From: Woeseia oceani
GTDB taxonomy: Bacteria; Pseudomonadota; Gammaproteobacteria; Steroidobacterales; Woeseiaceae
DNA length: 64,000 nucleotides
Assembly: GCF_001677435.1 (NCBI RefSeq)
Contig: NZ_CP016268.1
Span: 2,097,001-2,161,000, forward strand
Direction: 5' to 3'
The position numbers and the translations under genes are program-made. Positions 1-8,925 of this stretch are shown piece after piece. How positions within the stretch are numbered: position 1 is the stretch's first letter; each line of letters opens with the position of its first letter. Below the pieces are notes generated by a model. The model had not been told where the DNA came from and made no database searches. It saw only the letters and a program-made list of their open reading frames with translations.

Positions 1-50
1 CCGTTGTCGACCACGTGGACGTAGTAATAGAGATCATTAAGGTCTTGCAC
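1..50 (-). CDS. LysR-type transcriptional regulator, N-terminal fragment cut by window edge
   Basis: Only 16 codons are visible before the left edge. Reading leftwards from a GTG at 50-48 gives MQDLNDLYYYVHVVDN, which matches the opening of the LysR helix-turn-helix domain (a DLNDLxxFxxVV-like start is common in the family). An in-frame TGA at 71-69 limits how far upstream the start can lie. The gene is divergent from the pirin gene, with about 120 bases between them, an arrangement often seen where a LysR regulator controls pirin or a quinone reductase. The effector domain is outside the window, so its ligand cannot be judged. Confidence 0.6.
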   Translation of the reverse strand, partial: MQDLNDLYYYVHVVDN

Positions 51-170
51 CGGCTTATCGTTCCAATTTCAGGACGCTGTGACCAAGTTTTGCAGTCTAC
101 CGCCCGCATTGTCCCGAATCTACTATTGCCACCTTGGTCTGGCTTCGGCCCACGAACACAGGAGGCAAAC

Positions 171-1070
171 ATGAAAAAGATCCTAGGCGTTTACAGCGCA
201 CCCCGGCAGCACTGGGTCGGCGACGGCTTTCCGGTTCGATCGCTGTTCTCCTACAACAGCCACGGTGAGCACGTCAGTCCGTTCCTGCTGCTGGACTACG
301 CGGGTCCGATGAAATTTGACCCGGCCAGCCAGCCGCGCGGCGTTGGTGAACACCCGCACCGGGGTTTCGAAACCGTCACTATTGTCTACGAAGGCGAAGT
401 GGCGCACCGGGATTCTTCCGGCGCAGGCGGCACGATAAAACCCGGCGATGTCCAGTGGATGACAGCGGCGTCCGGCATCTTGCACGATGAATTCCATTCA
501 CCGGCATTCACGCAACAAGGTGGAACCCTGGAGATGGTTCAGTTGTGGGTCAACTTGCCCGCCAAGGACAAAATGTCCCCACCGAAGTATCAGGCGATTC
601 AGGAACGACAAATACCGACCGTTGCACTGGCGAACGGGGCAGGCAAAGTCCGCGTGATCGCCGGCGAATTTGCCGGCAAGAAAGGCCCTGCTGAGACGTT
701 CACTCCGTTGGACGTATGGGATATGCGCCTGAATGCCGGTGGCTCGGTAGACGTCCAGTTTGTCGAAGGACGCACGTTGATGCTGGTCGTGTTGCGCGGC
801 AACGTGACGATCAATGGTGACGAGACAGCACGCGAAGCACAACTGGTCATGCTGGACCGCCACGGCAGCGGGATTACCATCGATGCGGAAACCGACAGTA
901 CGTTGCTTGTACTGAGCGGCGAACCCATCGAGGAACCCATCGCCGGTTACGGACCGTTCGTCATGAACACCGAAGCAGAGATCCGCCAGGCGATTAGCGA
1001 CTTTAATCGTGGCCAGTTCGGACAATTGGGCAGGCCCGCGCCATCGCGGGAAGCGCCTGCGACGGTCTAG
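171..1070 (+). CDS. Pirin family protein
   Basis: A 299-residue bicupin of the pirin family. The ATG at 171 follows a good ribosome site (AGGAGG at 159-164); the in-frame extension upstream runs into the divergent promoter region and is unlikely to be translated. The N-terminal cupin carries the conserved metal-binding signature GEHPHRGFETVT, followed by a His in VAHRDSSG and by the GDVQWMTAASGILHDE segment, all hallmarks of pirins. Bacterial pirins are cytoplasmic iron proteins; some have quercetin 2,3-dioxygenase activity and others bind pyruvate dehydrogenase, so the substrate here is unknown. It sits between a divergent LysR gene and an NAD(P)H-dependent FMN reductase, suggesting an oxidative or quinone stress context. 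Confidence 0.9.
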   Translation: MKKILGVYSAPRQHWVGDGFPVRSLFSYNSHGEHVSPFLLLDYAGPMKFDPASQPRGVGEHPHRGFETVTIVYEGEVAHRDSSGAGGTIKPGDVQWMTAASGILHDEFHSPAFTQQGGTLEMVQLWVNLPAKDKMSPPKYQAIQERQIPTVALANGAGKVRVIAGEFAGKKGPAETFTPLDVWDMRLNAGGSVDVQFVEGRTLMLVVLRGNVTINGDETAREAQLVMLDRHGSGITIDAETDSTLLVLSGEPIEEPIAGYGPFVMNTEAEIRQAISDFNRGQFGQLGRPAPSREAPATV

Positions 1071-1087
1071 CAATAGCAACCTGCGGA

Positions 1088-1105
1088 CAGGGCTTCAGCG
1101 CCCTG
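1088..1105 (+). terminator. Hairpin downstream of pirin, possible terminator
   Basis: CAGGGC pairs with GCCCTG around a TTCAGC loop 17 bases past the pirin stop. Only a pyrimidine-rich tail without a true T-run follows, so this is a weak call. Confidence 0.35.
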
Positions 1106-1261
1106 CCCGCTCTCTTCATTGTTCACAAACAGCATTGCGACAGGCGTGCAGTTGCCGACGCCGGCGCAATCCATTGCCAGCAACCCTTGCTATGCCGGTC
1201 CGAAACCACGACGCTGACCACTGACTAACAGCACGAAACCAATCTACGAGGAACGAAACGA

Positions 1262-1822
1262 ATGGCGATTACGATAGTTGGCGTTTCCGGCAGTCTGCGA
1301 CGCGAGTCACTGAATACACGGCTATTGAAGGCCGCCCGCGAACGCATGCCGGAGAACACCGAACTGATACTGGAATCCATCGCGGACATTCCGCTCTACA
1401 ATTTTGATGACGAGGCGGAGTCCGGAGTTCCACCGCGTGTGGCTGAACTCAAGGCGGCATTTGCCAGTGCCGACGGGGTATTGATATGCAGTCCGGAATA
1501 CAACAATGCCATGCCCGGTGTGCTCAAGAATGCCATTGACTGGATGTCACGACCGGCGGCCGACATTCCTGCCGTTTTTGGCGGCCGCCCCCTTGGATTG
1601 CTCGGTGCAACGCCGGGAGGTTATGGCACCGTACTGGCACAAAACGCCTGGTTGCCGGTGATGCGCGCACTTGGCGTGTCTTTGTGGAATGGCGGACGCC
1701 TGATGGCGCCACGGGCCGGTGGCCTGTTCGACCAACAGGGCCGTTTGACCGATGAAGCGATGGACAGCCGGCTACGGAATTTTCTCAACGGTTTCGTCGA
1801 TTTCGTGCGCGAGTCTCACTGA
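1262..1822 (+). CDS. NAD(P)H-dependent FMN reductase (flavodoxin-like)
   Basis: A 186-residue flavodoxin-fold reductase. The FMN phosphate loop GSLRRESLNTRLL is at residues 10-22, and the family motif SPEYNNAMPGVLKNAIDW is near residue 80, as in ChrR/YieF and azoreductase-like proteins that reduce quinones, chromate or azo dyes with NAD(P)H. The later GATPGGYGT segment is the usual flavin-contacting loop. Length is normal for the family. The ATG is preceded by GAGGAACGAAACG. It lies 190 bases after pirin on the same strand; a hairpin between them makes co-transcription uncertain. A cytoplasmic antioxidant role is inferred from the family. Confidence 0.88.
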   Translation: MAITIVGVSGSLRRESLNTRLLKAARERMPENTELILESIADIPLYNFDDEAESGVPPRVAELKAAFASADGVLICSPEYNNAMPGVLKNAIDWMSRPAADIPAVFGGRPLGLLGATPGGYGTVLAQNAWLPVMRALGVSLWNGGRLMAPRAGGLFDQQGRLTDEAMDSRLRNFLNGFVDFVRESH

Positions 1823-1908
1823 AACCTTAAGCACGAGGCGTAGCGATACGCCGCACAATTGTTCAACACGCCGTCGCTATGCCGTGGCAGGCTATGGCAA
1901 CCACCGGA

Positions 1909-3666
1909 TTACAGCCGCACGCCGTCTTCGCGATCGCGCTGGAACATTTCTTCGAGTTCTTTGGCCGCAGTCTTCGCGAGACTTTGCATCTTCTGTTCGT
2001 CGTTGTGCGACTCACGGTGCTCGTGCAAGCGTTGTTCGTCGTGCTCCTTGAACTTGTTGACCGCATCGCGTGCAGCTGCATCGCTTTCGCCCAGACCCTT
2101 CAATACTTCCACCGTCAGATCGAGCGCTGACAAAAATGTCTCCCGGCGAATGACCTCAATACCGAGGTCCATCAACTGGTACGCATGTGGCCTGTTGCGT
2201 GCGCGAGCGTAAATCTTGAGGTGAGGAAAGTGCCGTCGAACTATGCTGGCTGTGCGTAACGATGCAGCCACATCATCAATCGCCAGAACAAAGATTTTCG
2301 CTTTGGCAGCATCGGCTGATTCCAGCAGATCCAGTCGTGACGCATCACCGTAATAGATCTTGTTACCAAAACGCGCAACGAAATCGACTTGTTCCTGGCT
2401 GATGTCGAGCGCCGTAAACCCGATGCGCTTGGCACGCAATACGCGTGCGGTCATCTGTCCGAAGCGACCGAATCCCGCGATGATAACCGGGTTGTGCTCA
2501 TCTTCGATAGTGTCGAATTCACCCGGCACGTCGACGGCAGCCGACAAAGCGCGTTCCAAACGAAGTAACAACGGCGTGGTCACCATTGAGAGTGAAACAA
2601 CAACGATCAAGAATTCTGCGAGCTCGGTCTCAATGACCTCACCGGCTACGGCCACGCCGAAAATAACGAAAGCGAACTCGCCACCCTGAGACAGTATCAG
2701 TGCCAGGCGGCGTGCTGCTGCGTTCTCCAGACCGTGCCACCGCCCCAGCAGGAACAAGGCCGCGAATTTCAGAAATACCAGTCCGGCAACGGCGGCAACG
2801 ACATTCTGCGGACTCTGGGCGATGAGTTGCAAGTTCAACGACATGCCAACAGAAATGAAGAACAAACCGAGCAGCAAGCCTTTGAACGGTTCAATGTCCG
2901 CTTCCAGCTGGTGCCGAAACTCGGAATCAGCTAGCAGCACCCCGGCGAGAAATGCGCCAAGCGCCATCGACAGACCGGCAAGCTCGACGATTTCCGCCGT
3001 GCCGAGAACGATCAGCAACGCAGCGGCCGTCAAGGCCTCCCGCACACCGCTTTTCGCGACAATACGAAGCAGATAGCGCAACAGGTAACGGCCGCCGACG
3101 ACTACCGCCAGCAAAACCACAACGGCACGAATTGCCCCTTCCATCCCGACACTTGCGCCTTCGCCCTGCCCCAGCAAGGGCACGATGGCGAGCAGCGGGA
3201 CCACGGCCAGGTCCTGGAACAACAACGTCGCAAAGGCTGTGCGGCCGTGGCGTGAGGTTAATTCATTTCGTTCCGCCATGAGCTGCAAGGCGAACGCAGT
3301 GGACGACAAGGCAAGCACAAGGCCAACGAGGATCGCGGCGTTAAGACTGAGACCGGCCGCCAGTCCAGCCGCACCAAGGAACACCGCCGTCAGAAGCAGT
3401 TGTGCGCCACCAAAGCCAAAGATTGACCGGCGTAGTGTCCACAACCGCGCGGGTCGTAACTCCAGTCCGACAATGAACAACAGCAACACTACCCCAAGTT
3501 CCGCCGTATGCATGACGCGATCAACGTCGGCAACAAGCGCCATCCCGGCGGGACCGATGATCACGCCGGCCGCCAGATAGCCGAGAACAGCGCCAAGGCC
3601 GAAGCGCTGGAAAAGTGGGACGGCGATGACGGCACCGACCAGAAAGACAATCATTTCAGCAAACAT
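1909..3666 (-). CDS. Kef-type monovalent cation:proton antiporter (CPA2) with TrkA-N domain
   Basis: A 585-residue inner-membrane antiporter. About the first 380 residues form the Na+/H+ exchanger-like transmembrane domain, with the CPA2 hallmark YLAAGVIIGPAG near residue 31 and a long run of hydrophobic helices. A cytoplasmic Rossmann domain follows, beginning at residue 400 with VIIAGFGRFGQ, the NAD-binding motif of KefB/KefC that gates K+ efflux. The C-terminus is charged and probably helical. KefB/KefC are controlled by glutathione adducts; no KefF/KefG-like ancillary gene is adjacent, although a flavodoxin-fold reductase gene lies next door in convergent orientation. Specificity for K+ is inferred from domain architecture. 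Confidence 0.88.
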   Translation of the reverse strand: MFAEMIVFLVGAVIAVPLFQRFGLGAVLGYLAAGVIIGPAGMALVADVDRVMHTAELGVVLLLFIVGLELRPARLWTLRRSIFGFGGAQLLLTAVFLGAAGLAAGLSLNAAILVGLVLALSSTAFALQLMAERNELTSRHGRTAFATLLFQDLAVVPLLAIVPLLGQGEGASVGMEGAIRAVVVLLAVVVGGRYLLRYLLRIVAKSGVREALTAAALLIVLGTAEIVELAGLSMALGAFLAGVLLADSEFRHQLEADIEPFKGLLLGLFFISVGMSLNLQLIAQSPQNVVAAVAGLVFLKFAALFLLGRWHGLENAAARRLALILSQGGEFAFVIFGVAVAGEVIETELAEFLIVVVSLSMVTTPLLLRLERALSAAVDVPGEFDTIEDEHNPVIIAGFGRFGQMTARVLRAKRIGFTALDISQEQVDFVARFGNKIYYGDASRLDLLESADAAKAKIFVLAIDDVAASLRTASIVRRHFPHLKIYARARNRPHAYQLMDLGIEVIRRETFLSALDLTVEVLKGLGESDAAARDAVNKFKEHDEQRLHEHRESHNDEQKMQSLAKTAAKELEEMFQRDREDGVRL

Positions 3667-3787
3667 GCCAGGTAGCCCGCTCCAGTGTATTTAGTGACAA
3701 TATAGGGGACATGAACAGACAGCGCACCAACAATGCAGTGCAACCCATTGTGGCGAAGGTCTGTGACGCAACGATCCGGGGCGGCCG

Positions 3788-4330
3788 ATGACGCACTACA
3801 TCGCGTTGCTGTACAGCGTTTTCCTCGGCAAGGGCAAACGCGTGATCATGGCGGACCTCCGAGAGATGGCGGAAACCATGGGGTTAAAAGATGTGCGCAC
3901 GGTACTTGCAACCGGCAACCTGATTTTCAGTACCGATAAACAACACCTTTTGGCTTTGTCGGAGACCCTGGAGCAGAAGTTCGTCGAGCAATTCGATCGG
4001 CCAATTTCCATGATTCTGCGAACCGCCGACGATTGGCGGCAACTGCTTGCCGACAACCCATTCCCGACAGAATCCATTGACGATCCCAGTCACGTAACAG
4101 TGCGCGTCATGCGCGAACCGGTTACGGCTGCGGCTGTCAGCAAGCTGGAGCAATGGCGGACCGACGCCGAACAAGTCCGGGTGGTCAATGGCAATCTCTG
4201 GGTTTATTTCGGTGCCGGTATCGGTCAATCCAAACTGGGTGCGGCATTGTCGCCCGAGCGCATGGGTGGAATAGGCACGGTACGCAACTGGAATACGGTC
4301 CTGAAAATCGCGGCCAGTGTTCCGGACTGA
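3788..4330 (+). CDS. DUF1697 family protein
   Basis: A 180-residue cytoplasmic protein of the DUF1697 family. The family signature is clear: an opening TxYIALLxxVxLGKGxRVxMADLREMxExxG, then VRTVLATGNLIFST, an EQKFxEQF helix and a central NPFP motif. The function of the family is unknown. It is divergent from the Kef antiporter, with 121 bases between that could carry promoters for both, and converges on the MOSC gene. No RNA-, DNA- or cofactor-binding motif is evident. Confidence 0.85.
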   Translation: MTHYIALLYSVFLGKGKRVIMADLREMAETMGLKDVRTVLATGNLIFSTDKQHLLALSETLEQKFVEQFDRPISMILRTADDWRQLLADNPFPTESIDDPSHVTVRVMREPVTAAAVSKLEQWRTDAEQVRVVNGNLWVYFGAGIGQSKLGAALSPERMGGIGTVRNWNTVLKIAASVPD

Positions 4331-4370
4331 GGAGGCTCGTTAACGGGACGGTACTGGACCGCGCACGTCG

Positions 4371-5039
4371 CTAATCGTCGCGCCCTTTCAGGTTACGCAG
4401 TTTGCGCCGCGCTCGTTCACGCCAATTGATGGACAATGGATCGAGCTTGCTCAGGGCACGCAATGCCGATTTGTCGCGTCCGCCGCCGATCAGCAGTTCG
4501 AACACTTTCGCCGTTGGCCATTGCGGAAAAGGCTGCTCCAGTAATTCAATCTCGTCACCCGCTGCGACCGAGCCTGGCTCCAATACCCGGTAATACCAGC
4601 CACTCCGGGCGCACCGCACAACGGCCTCCACCATTCCCGCATCACCGAAGCGGTGTCCGAGTTTCCAGCACGGCTGGCGCGCCTGACTCACCTCGACAAC
4701 GGCCGTGCCAAGCCGGAAACGGTCACCAATACAAACCGAGGTTTCGTCCATGCCAATGCTGGATATGTTCTCACCGAACGCACCGGCATCGCGGAACTCC
4801 GCACGTAGGTGCGGCTGTTCTTGCTGCCAGAGCGGGTAGTGTTCTGATGCGTACTGCAGGATCGCCTTGTCGGGTCCGCCGTGGTAGCGCGGATCGGCCT
4901 GTTCATCGCCAACAATACCCAGGGAGTCAATTTCCTGCGTCTCGGCCGTAGCGACTTTGCGGTAGGCACTGGGCTCGCCTTTCGGACCGAACGGTGCTGT
5001 CTTGCCCGTTAGTACAGCGACTGTTTCTGCTTGCATCAT
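4371..5039 (-). CDS. MOSC domain protein, YiiM-like
   Basis: A 222-residue protein matching the YiiM group of MOSC (molybdenum cofactor sulfurase C-terminal) proteins. Visible signatures are GIVGDEQADPRYHGGPDKAILQY near residue 43, GENISSIGMDE, and the QARQPCWKLGHRF segment with the expected cysteine near residue 124. MOSC proteins handle or bear the molybdenum cofactor; E. coli YiiM reduces N-hydroxylated bases such as 6-N-hydroxylaminopurine. Two adjacent ATG codons open the frame; the first is used here. A PhzF-like gene lies upstream on the same strand with a 103-base gap, so a joint operon is possible but not shown. Confidence 0.85.
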   Translation of the reverse strand: MMQAETVAVLTGKTAPFGPKGEPSAYRKVATAETQEIDSLGIVGDEQADPRYHGGPDKAILQYASEHYPLWQQEQPHLRAEFRDAGAFGENISSIGMDETSVCIGDRFRLGTAVVEVSQARQPCWKLGHRFGDAGMVEAVVRCARSGWYYRVLEPGSVAAGDEIELLEQPFPQWPTAKVFELLIGGGRDKSALRALSKLDPLSINWRERARRKLRNLKGRDD

Positions 5040-5142
5040 CCAAGTTCCTGCAATGTTGCCCGTGCCCCGAAGTATCCGCTCTCACCGGACAAATCACTAC
5101 CGTCAAAACCGTGCTGGTTGACACTAAACAAAATCGAACTGA

Positions 5143-5985
5143 TCAGCCGTCCAGACTGACGGCCGTTCCCGAAACGACTATGCCGCCTTTTTCCGGGATG
5201 CTTACCGTAATTTCACTCGGCCGTCCCATGTCGACTCCCTGGTGTATGTGCAGAGTGCCGGGTGCCGTCAAATACCCGGCATTGCGCAGGTACCCGCCCA
5301 ACGCCGCAGCTGCTGCACCGGTGGCGGGATCCTCTACCACCCCACCGACGGGGAACGGGTTGCGCGCATGAAAGACGCTTGACGATTCCTGCCAGATCAG
5401 CTGTAACGTCGTCAGTTCGTGTTCGAGCATCAGCGTTTTCAGTTCATCAAAGGCGTAGTCAAGTGTTTGCAAACGAGAACGCTCTTTCACCGCGATAATC
5501 AGGTGCCAGGCCCCTGCGTACGCTTTCGCCGGAGGAAGACTGGGATCGAGTTCGCTCCGGCTCCAGTTCAGCGCTGCCAGTGCAGCGTCCAGCAAAGTAG
5601 CAGACGGTTGCTCGTGACGTGGTTCGACGGAAGTCAGTGAAGCAACGAAACGCTCACCTTCCTGGCGTACGTTGACGAGCACTTCACCAACCTGTGTCTG
5701 CAAACGATAGTCGCCGATGCCGTCCTGCATGCCCAGCAAGACGCCGCTGGCAATCGTTGCGTGCCCACAAAAGCTGACCTCCGCTTCAGGACTGAAATAG
5801 CGCACATCACGAACCTCGCCGTTCCGGGGTGCCATAAACGCGGTTTCGGAGAACCCCACCTCGGCCGCAATGCGCTGCATTTCGCGGACCGGCGGCAAAA
5901 CATCGCCGACCCATACGCCGGCCGGATTACCTCCATCTGCCCTGTCACTGAAGGCAGTATAGCGATACAACTTTGACTCGCTCAT
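5143..5985 (-). CDS. PhzF-like isomerase family protein
   Basis: A 280-residue protein of the PhzF/diaminopimelate epimerase fold. It has the N-terminal GGNPAGVW motif, the VGFSETAF segment bearing the conserved catalytic Glu, the FCGHATIASG motif and the C-terminal VVEDPATGAAAAALGGYL motif, so both pseudo-symmetric halves and the catalytic residue are present. True PhzF acts in phenazine synthesis, but no phenazine genes are near, so this is one of the many housekeeping PhzF-like isomerases of unknown substrate. The start ATG at 5985 precedes a normal N-terminus (SKLYRYTAFSDRADGGNP). Confidence 0.87.
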   Translation of the reverse strand: MSESKLYRYTAFSDRADGGNPAGVWVGDVLPPVREMQRIAAEVGFSETAFMAPRNGEVRDVRYFSPEAEVSFCGHATIASGVLLGMQDGIGDYRLQTQVGEVLVNVRQEGERFVASLTSVEPRHEQPSATLLDAALAALNWSRSELDPSLPPAKAYAGAWHLIIAVKERSRLQTLDYAFDELKTLMLEHELTTLQLIWQESSSVFHARNPFPVGGVVEDPATGAAAAALGGYLRNAGYLTAPGTLHIHQGVDMGRPSEITVSIPEKGGIVVSGTAVSLDG

Positions 5986-6206
5986 CAGTACTCTCCAACG
6001 TGATACCGCCTGGCGGCAAACACACTAGCTGTTATTGAATACAGCAAACGTCGACCCTGCTGTAGCAACCATTTCAAGCCCTGCATCCCGGGGCTTTTCC
6101 GACCGCAGTCAGACGATATGGTGGCGATACAGGCCCACGTCAAGTCCCCTCAGTTCCCGCTGTATTAGCAGGGCCGAACGTCCCACCTTGCCTGCCGGCT
6201 GCCACC

Positions 6207-6234
6207 CTTGAAATCCGTTCGTGCGCACACATTG
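6207..6234 (+). promoter_or_regulatory. Candidate sigma-32 (heat-shock) promoter for hsp20
   Basis: CTTGAA at 6207-6212 matches the sigma-32 -35 element, and 14 bases later ACACATTG at 6227-6234 partly matches the CCCCATnT -10 element. The start would be about 50 bases before the hsp20 ATG. The position fits heat induction, but the -10 match is imperfect. The remainder of the 307-base gap 5986-6292 holds nothing else I can name. Confidence 0.38.
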
Positions 6235-6292
6235 ATAGCCGCAAGCCCGGCACGCTAACACGCCAGGCATTCTTATTGAGGAGACCAGAACC

Positions 6293-6730
6293 ATGTCATT
6301 AATACGATACGAGCCGTGGAGAGGCGTGAGTCAGTTGCAGGACGAGATCAATCGTCTCTTCGACAGCAGGGCTAATGCGGACAGCAGCAGTGCGACAGCC
6401 GATTGGGTACCCAGCGTCGACATCAATGAATTTGAAGACAGCTTTCAACTTCAGGTCGACTTGCCGGGAGTTGATCCGAAAGAAGTAGAGGTCACTCTGG
6501 ACGGCGGAGTACTTACCATCGCGGGCGAACGAAAGTTCAGCGACAGCGAAACTGCAACTCCGACGCGCCGTCGTGCCGAGCGCGCTTATGGGCGCTTTTA
6601 CAGGCGATTTATCCTGCCTGATACCGTCGATGGTGACAAAGTAGAAGCGAGCAACCGGCATGGCGTGATTGAGATATCCATCCCGAAACAGGCCAAGGCA
6701 TTGCCGCGACGTATCAGTGTCGCCGCGTAA
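6293..6730 (+). CDS. Small heat-shock protein, Hsp20/alpha-crystallin family
   Basis: A 145-residue ATP-independent holdase chaperone. The N-terminal arm contains the class-typical RYEPWRGVSQLQDEINRLFD. The alpha-crystallin domain spans roughly residues 40-135, with VDLPGVDPKEVEVTLDGGVLTIAGER and a closing GVIEISIPK. A short tail with RISVAA supplies an I-x-V-type anchoring motif for oligomer assembly. GAGGAG precedes the ATG, a possible sigma-32 promoter lies upstream and a strong terminator lies just downstream, so it is likely a single-gene transcript. Confidence 0.93.
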   Translation: MSLIRYEPWRGVSQLQDEINRLFDSRANADSSSATADWVPSVDINEFEDSFQLQVDLPGVDPKEVEVTLDGGVLTIAGERKFSDSETATPTRRRAERAYGRFYRRFILPDTVDGDKVEASNRHGVIEISIPKQAKALPRRISVAA

Positions 6731-6774
6731 GTCAACGCAAGCACTGACGTTCAGGGCCGTTACGACGTAAGACC

Positions 6775-6800
6775 ATTGGGGGGCGAGTATGCCCCCCAAT
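6775..6800. terminator. Strong bidirectional hairpin terminator between hsp20 and the convergent gene
   Basis: ATTGGGGGGC (6775-6784) pairs perfectly with GCCCCCCAAT (6791-6800) around a 6-base loop, followed by TTTCATT. It lies between convergent genes and can serve both strands. Confidence 0.8.
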
Positions 6801-6833
6801 TTCATTGACGCGTTGCCCCCGGCTAATGACCCT

Positions 6834-7379
6834 TTACGCTAGCCAACCGAACACTCCACCCGTCAGTAACGCATAGATCAACGCGTCGAGAAAGTTACGC
6901 GCCGTGACCGACCATGGACGTTGAAACCAGGTGCTTTCCTGCACATAGGCAAAGCTGTAGCTAATGAACGCGATCGTTCCAGCGACCCGGAATACCTGCA
7001 AATAATCGTCCAGTGCAGTGCCGGTACGAGTCAGTATGTAAGCACACACGACACCAACCAGCAGATAGAAAACAAAAGACAGTAATAACTTGCCGCCCAT
7101 TTTCGGCAAGCCGTTCGGTGCGACCGTGATCCAGGCTATTGGCCCTTCCTCGTACTTCTTGCGCACCTCCGGGTCATCAAGCTGTTTCGGGTCCGTGCAG
7201 TACGGCAGCATGTACATGCCACTCGCAAGCCCCTTCAACGCCGCGCGAGCCCCCGACTCGTTCGGCACTGCGGACCAGTCTTTCTTGTGCCAGGGCATCA
7301 CCATCCAGACGATCGCGCTGACAATCCAGACCAGCACAGCCGACGCAATGATCGGCATCCACAACGACATAATTCCCAT
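6834..7379 (-). CDS. Uncharacterised integral membrane protein
   Basis: A 181-residue protein with an N-terminal membrane helix (about residues 5-27), a soluble stretch of about 60 residues that includes WHKKDWSAVPNE, CTDPKQLDDPEVRKKYEEGP and an IAWITVAPNGLPKMGGK segment, and then three further membrane segments in the C-terminal half. I recognise no named domain. The ATG at 7379 follows AGGGGGAAGGGCT; a second ATG three codons in is also usable. It converges on hsp20 and stands alone, with no operon partner within 400 bases. An inner-membrane location is inferred from hydrophobicity only. Confidence 0.7.
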   Translation of the reverse strand: MGIMSLWMPIIASAVLVWIVSAIVWMVMPWHKKDWSAVPNESGARAALKGLASGMYMLPYCTDPKQLDDPEVRKKYEEGPIAWITVAPNGLPKMGGKLLLSFVFYLLVGVVCAYILTRTGTALDDYLQVFRVAGTIAFISYSFAYVQESTWFQRPWSVTARNFLDALIYALLTGGVFGWLA

Positions 7380-7401
7380 AGCCCTTCCCCCTGTTGAGTA
7401 G

Positions 7402-7728
7402 GTCGAAAAACGAACAGGACATTGCTCACTTCTAACCCTGCAGTGAACCGGTTTGCTAACCAGCGACTATGTTGTTTGACCATTTTGCCAATGAGTAACC
7501 GCGGCTGGCCACGTCAGGCGCCTGAATTCTCGCCGTGCGGATAGCTCGTCAGTTTGATTGTATACCTAACGACCAACGCCGGGCGGTCATCCAGTTTGTA
7601 TAGCTTGACGCTCGGCCACGCATAACCACTGCGTTTCGGCAGGGTGAACAGTCGACAACGAACGATGTCAGCCGGAAGTCGTACAGGCCGTGATGTTTGA
7701 CTGCAGGCAACACCCTGCTTGCCGCAAC
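7402..7728. other. Gene-free stretch
   Basis: Part of a 412-base gap between two minus-strand genes. Short frames here lack ribosome sites and recognisable products. I see no RNA gene or repeat beyond the hairpin at 7729-7746. Confidence 0.5.
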
Positions 7729-7746
7729 AACGCCGACACCGGCGTT
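7729..7746 (-). terminator. Candidate terminator after mbnH-like gene
   Basis: AACGCCG and CGGCGTT form a 7-bp stem with an ACAC loop (plus-strand reading), 45 bases past the mbnH stop. The T-tract on the minus strand is short, so termination strength is uncertain. Confidence 0.45.
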
Positions 7747-7791
7747 TTGCAGTGCGTACATCGGCTATGGACCGCTTGTCGGCAAGACTTG

Positions 7792-8925
7792 TTACGGCTG
7801 GTAAGGATCCGCATACCGCGCATCAGTCAACACTGACTGATCCGTAAGCGCTGCCAAGAATGCAAGCAAGTCATCGCGCTCACTGCTACTCATTTCGAAA
7901 CCGGTAACAAACTCCGAGCGATACGGGTTGTGCCGCCCGTCCCCGGCCTGTGGTCCGCTTTCGATCAATCGACCGCCACGTGCATAGTGATCAAGCACAT
8001 CCGCTAAAGAAGCCAAACTGCCGTCGTGCATGTAAGGTGCTGTCACTGCGATATTGCGCAAGGTTGGCGCTTTGAATCGACCCATATCCCGCCGTTGCCC
8101 GGTCAGCTCGTAGAGCCCGGTATTGTCCGGCGGATAATTGCCATTGCCGCCGATGTTGTACAGCCCGTTGTTGTGGAAACCGACGTTGCTGACGCTCGCA
8201 GCACTGTGTGTACTTGAGTCCGTAAAATTAAAGCCACCGTGGCAATGGAAACACTCGAAGCGTTCGGAAAAAAACAATTCCATGCCGCGCACGGCGCTGT
8301 CACTCAACGCGTCGCTTTGACCTTGCAAGTAACGGTCATAGTCACTGTTGAACGAAACGATACTGCGCGCAAATGCAGAGATGGCACGAACGAGATTCAA
8401 CAGGGAATAGGGATCGGCATCATTAGGAAAGGCACGCGGCAACAGTTTACGGTAACGATCATCCTTGCGTAGCAGATCGATAACCGCTTGCTCCCGACCC
8501 ACCATGCCCATCTCCACCGGAGTCTCACCGAACAATGGCGTCAGTGCCTGAATTTCCAGTCGATCGAGCAAGTGATTGGCCCAGTTCAGTCGGCCGGTGA
8601 ATGCGGCGTTCACAAGGCTCATCGAACCACGCGGATGAATCTCGCCCGTGGCACCAACCGCACGTGCACGCCCATCGGTAAAGGCAAGCTCCTGTCTGTG
8701 GCAAGTCGCGCACGACATTTCACCGCTAACAGACAGCCGCGTGTCGTAGAACAACCAGCGGCCCAGTTCGACTTTGGCAGTGGACATCGGATTGTCATCC
8801 GGCACGATCGGCAGCGGGTGGCCGCACGGCAAATCCCACTCATAGTCGTCACTACCCGACCTAGTGACCATGCTTGCGATAATGACAAGCACGACGAGAG
8901 CGGCGCCTGGCAGCCACTTGCTCAC
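7792..8925 (-). CDS. MbnH-like diheme oxidase (diheme cytochrome c peroxidase superfamily)
   Basis: A 377-residue exported protein: an N-terminal hydrophobic signal or anchor (residues 5-20), then two c-type haem sites, CATCH at 72-76 and CFHCH at 225-229, and an APYMHDGS motif near residue 297 that supplies an axial-ligand-region Met and His. This is the MauG/cytochrome c peroxidase architecture, and the tight coupling to an MbnP gene places it in the MbnH branch. Characterised MbnH uses a bis-Fe(IV) state to convert a tryptophan of MbnP to kynurenine. It starts with GTG and overlaps the mbnP stop by 4 bases (GTGA), so the two are translationally coupled. It acts in the periplasm. Confidence 0.85.
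   Translation of the reverse strand: MSKWLPGAALVVLVIIASMVTRSGSDDYEWDLPCGHPLPIVPDDNPMSTAKVELGRWLFYDTRLSVSGEMSCATCHRQELAFTDGRARAVGATGEIHPRGSMSLVNAAFTGRLNWANHLLDRLEIQALTPLFGETPVEMGMVGREQAVIDLLRKDDRYRKLLPRAFPNDADPYSLLNLVRAISAFARSIVSFNSDYDRYLQGQSDALSDSAVRGMELFFSERFECFHCHGGFNFTDSSTHSAASVSNVGFHNNGLYNIGGNGNYPPDNTGLYELTGQRRDMGRFKAPTLRNIAVTAPYMHDGSLASLADVLDHYARGGRLIESGPQAGDGRHNPYRSEFVTGFEMSSSERDDLLAFLAALTDQSVLTDARYADPYQP

Noticed and set aside
183-1079. Minus-strand frames opposite pirin
   Set aside because: Reverse-complement shadows of the pirin gene; translations resemble no family.
1837-1852. GGCGTA-GCGA-TACGCC hairpin between convergent genes
   Set aside because: A 6-bp stem without a T-run; too weak to call a terminator.
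7549-7761. 70-codon minus-strand frame in the gap before mbnH
   Set aside because: No ribosome site, no recognisable sequence and a hairpin overlapping its start region.
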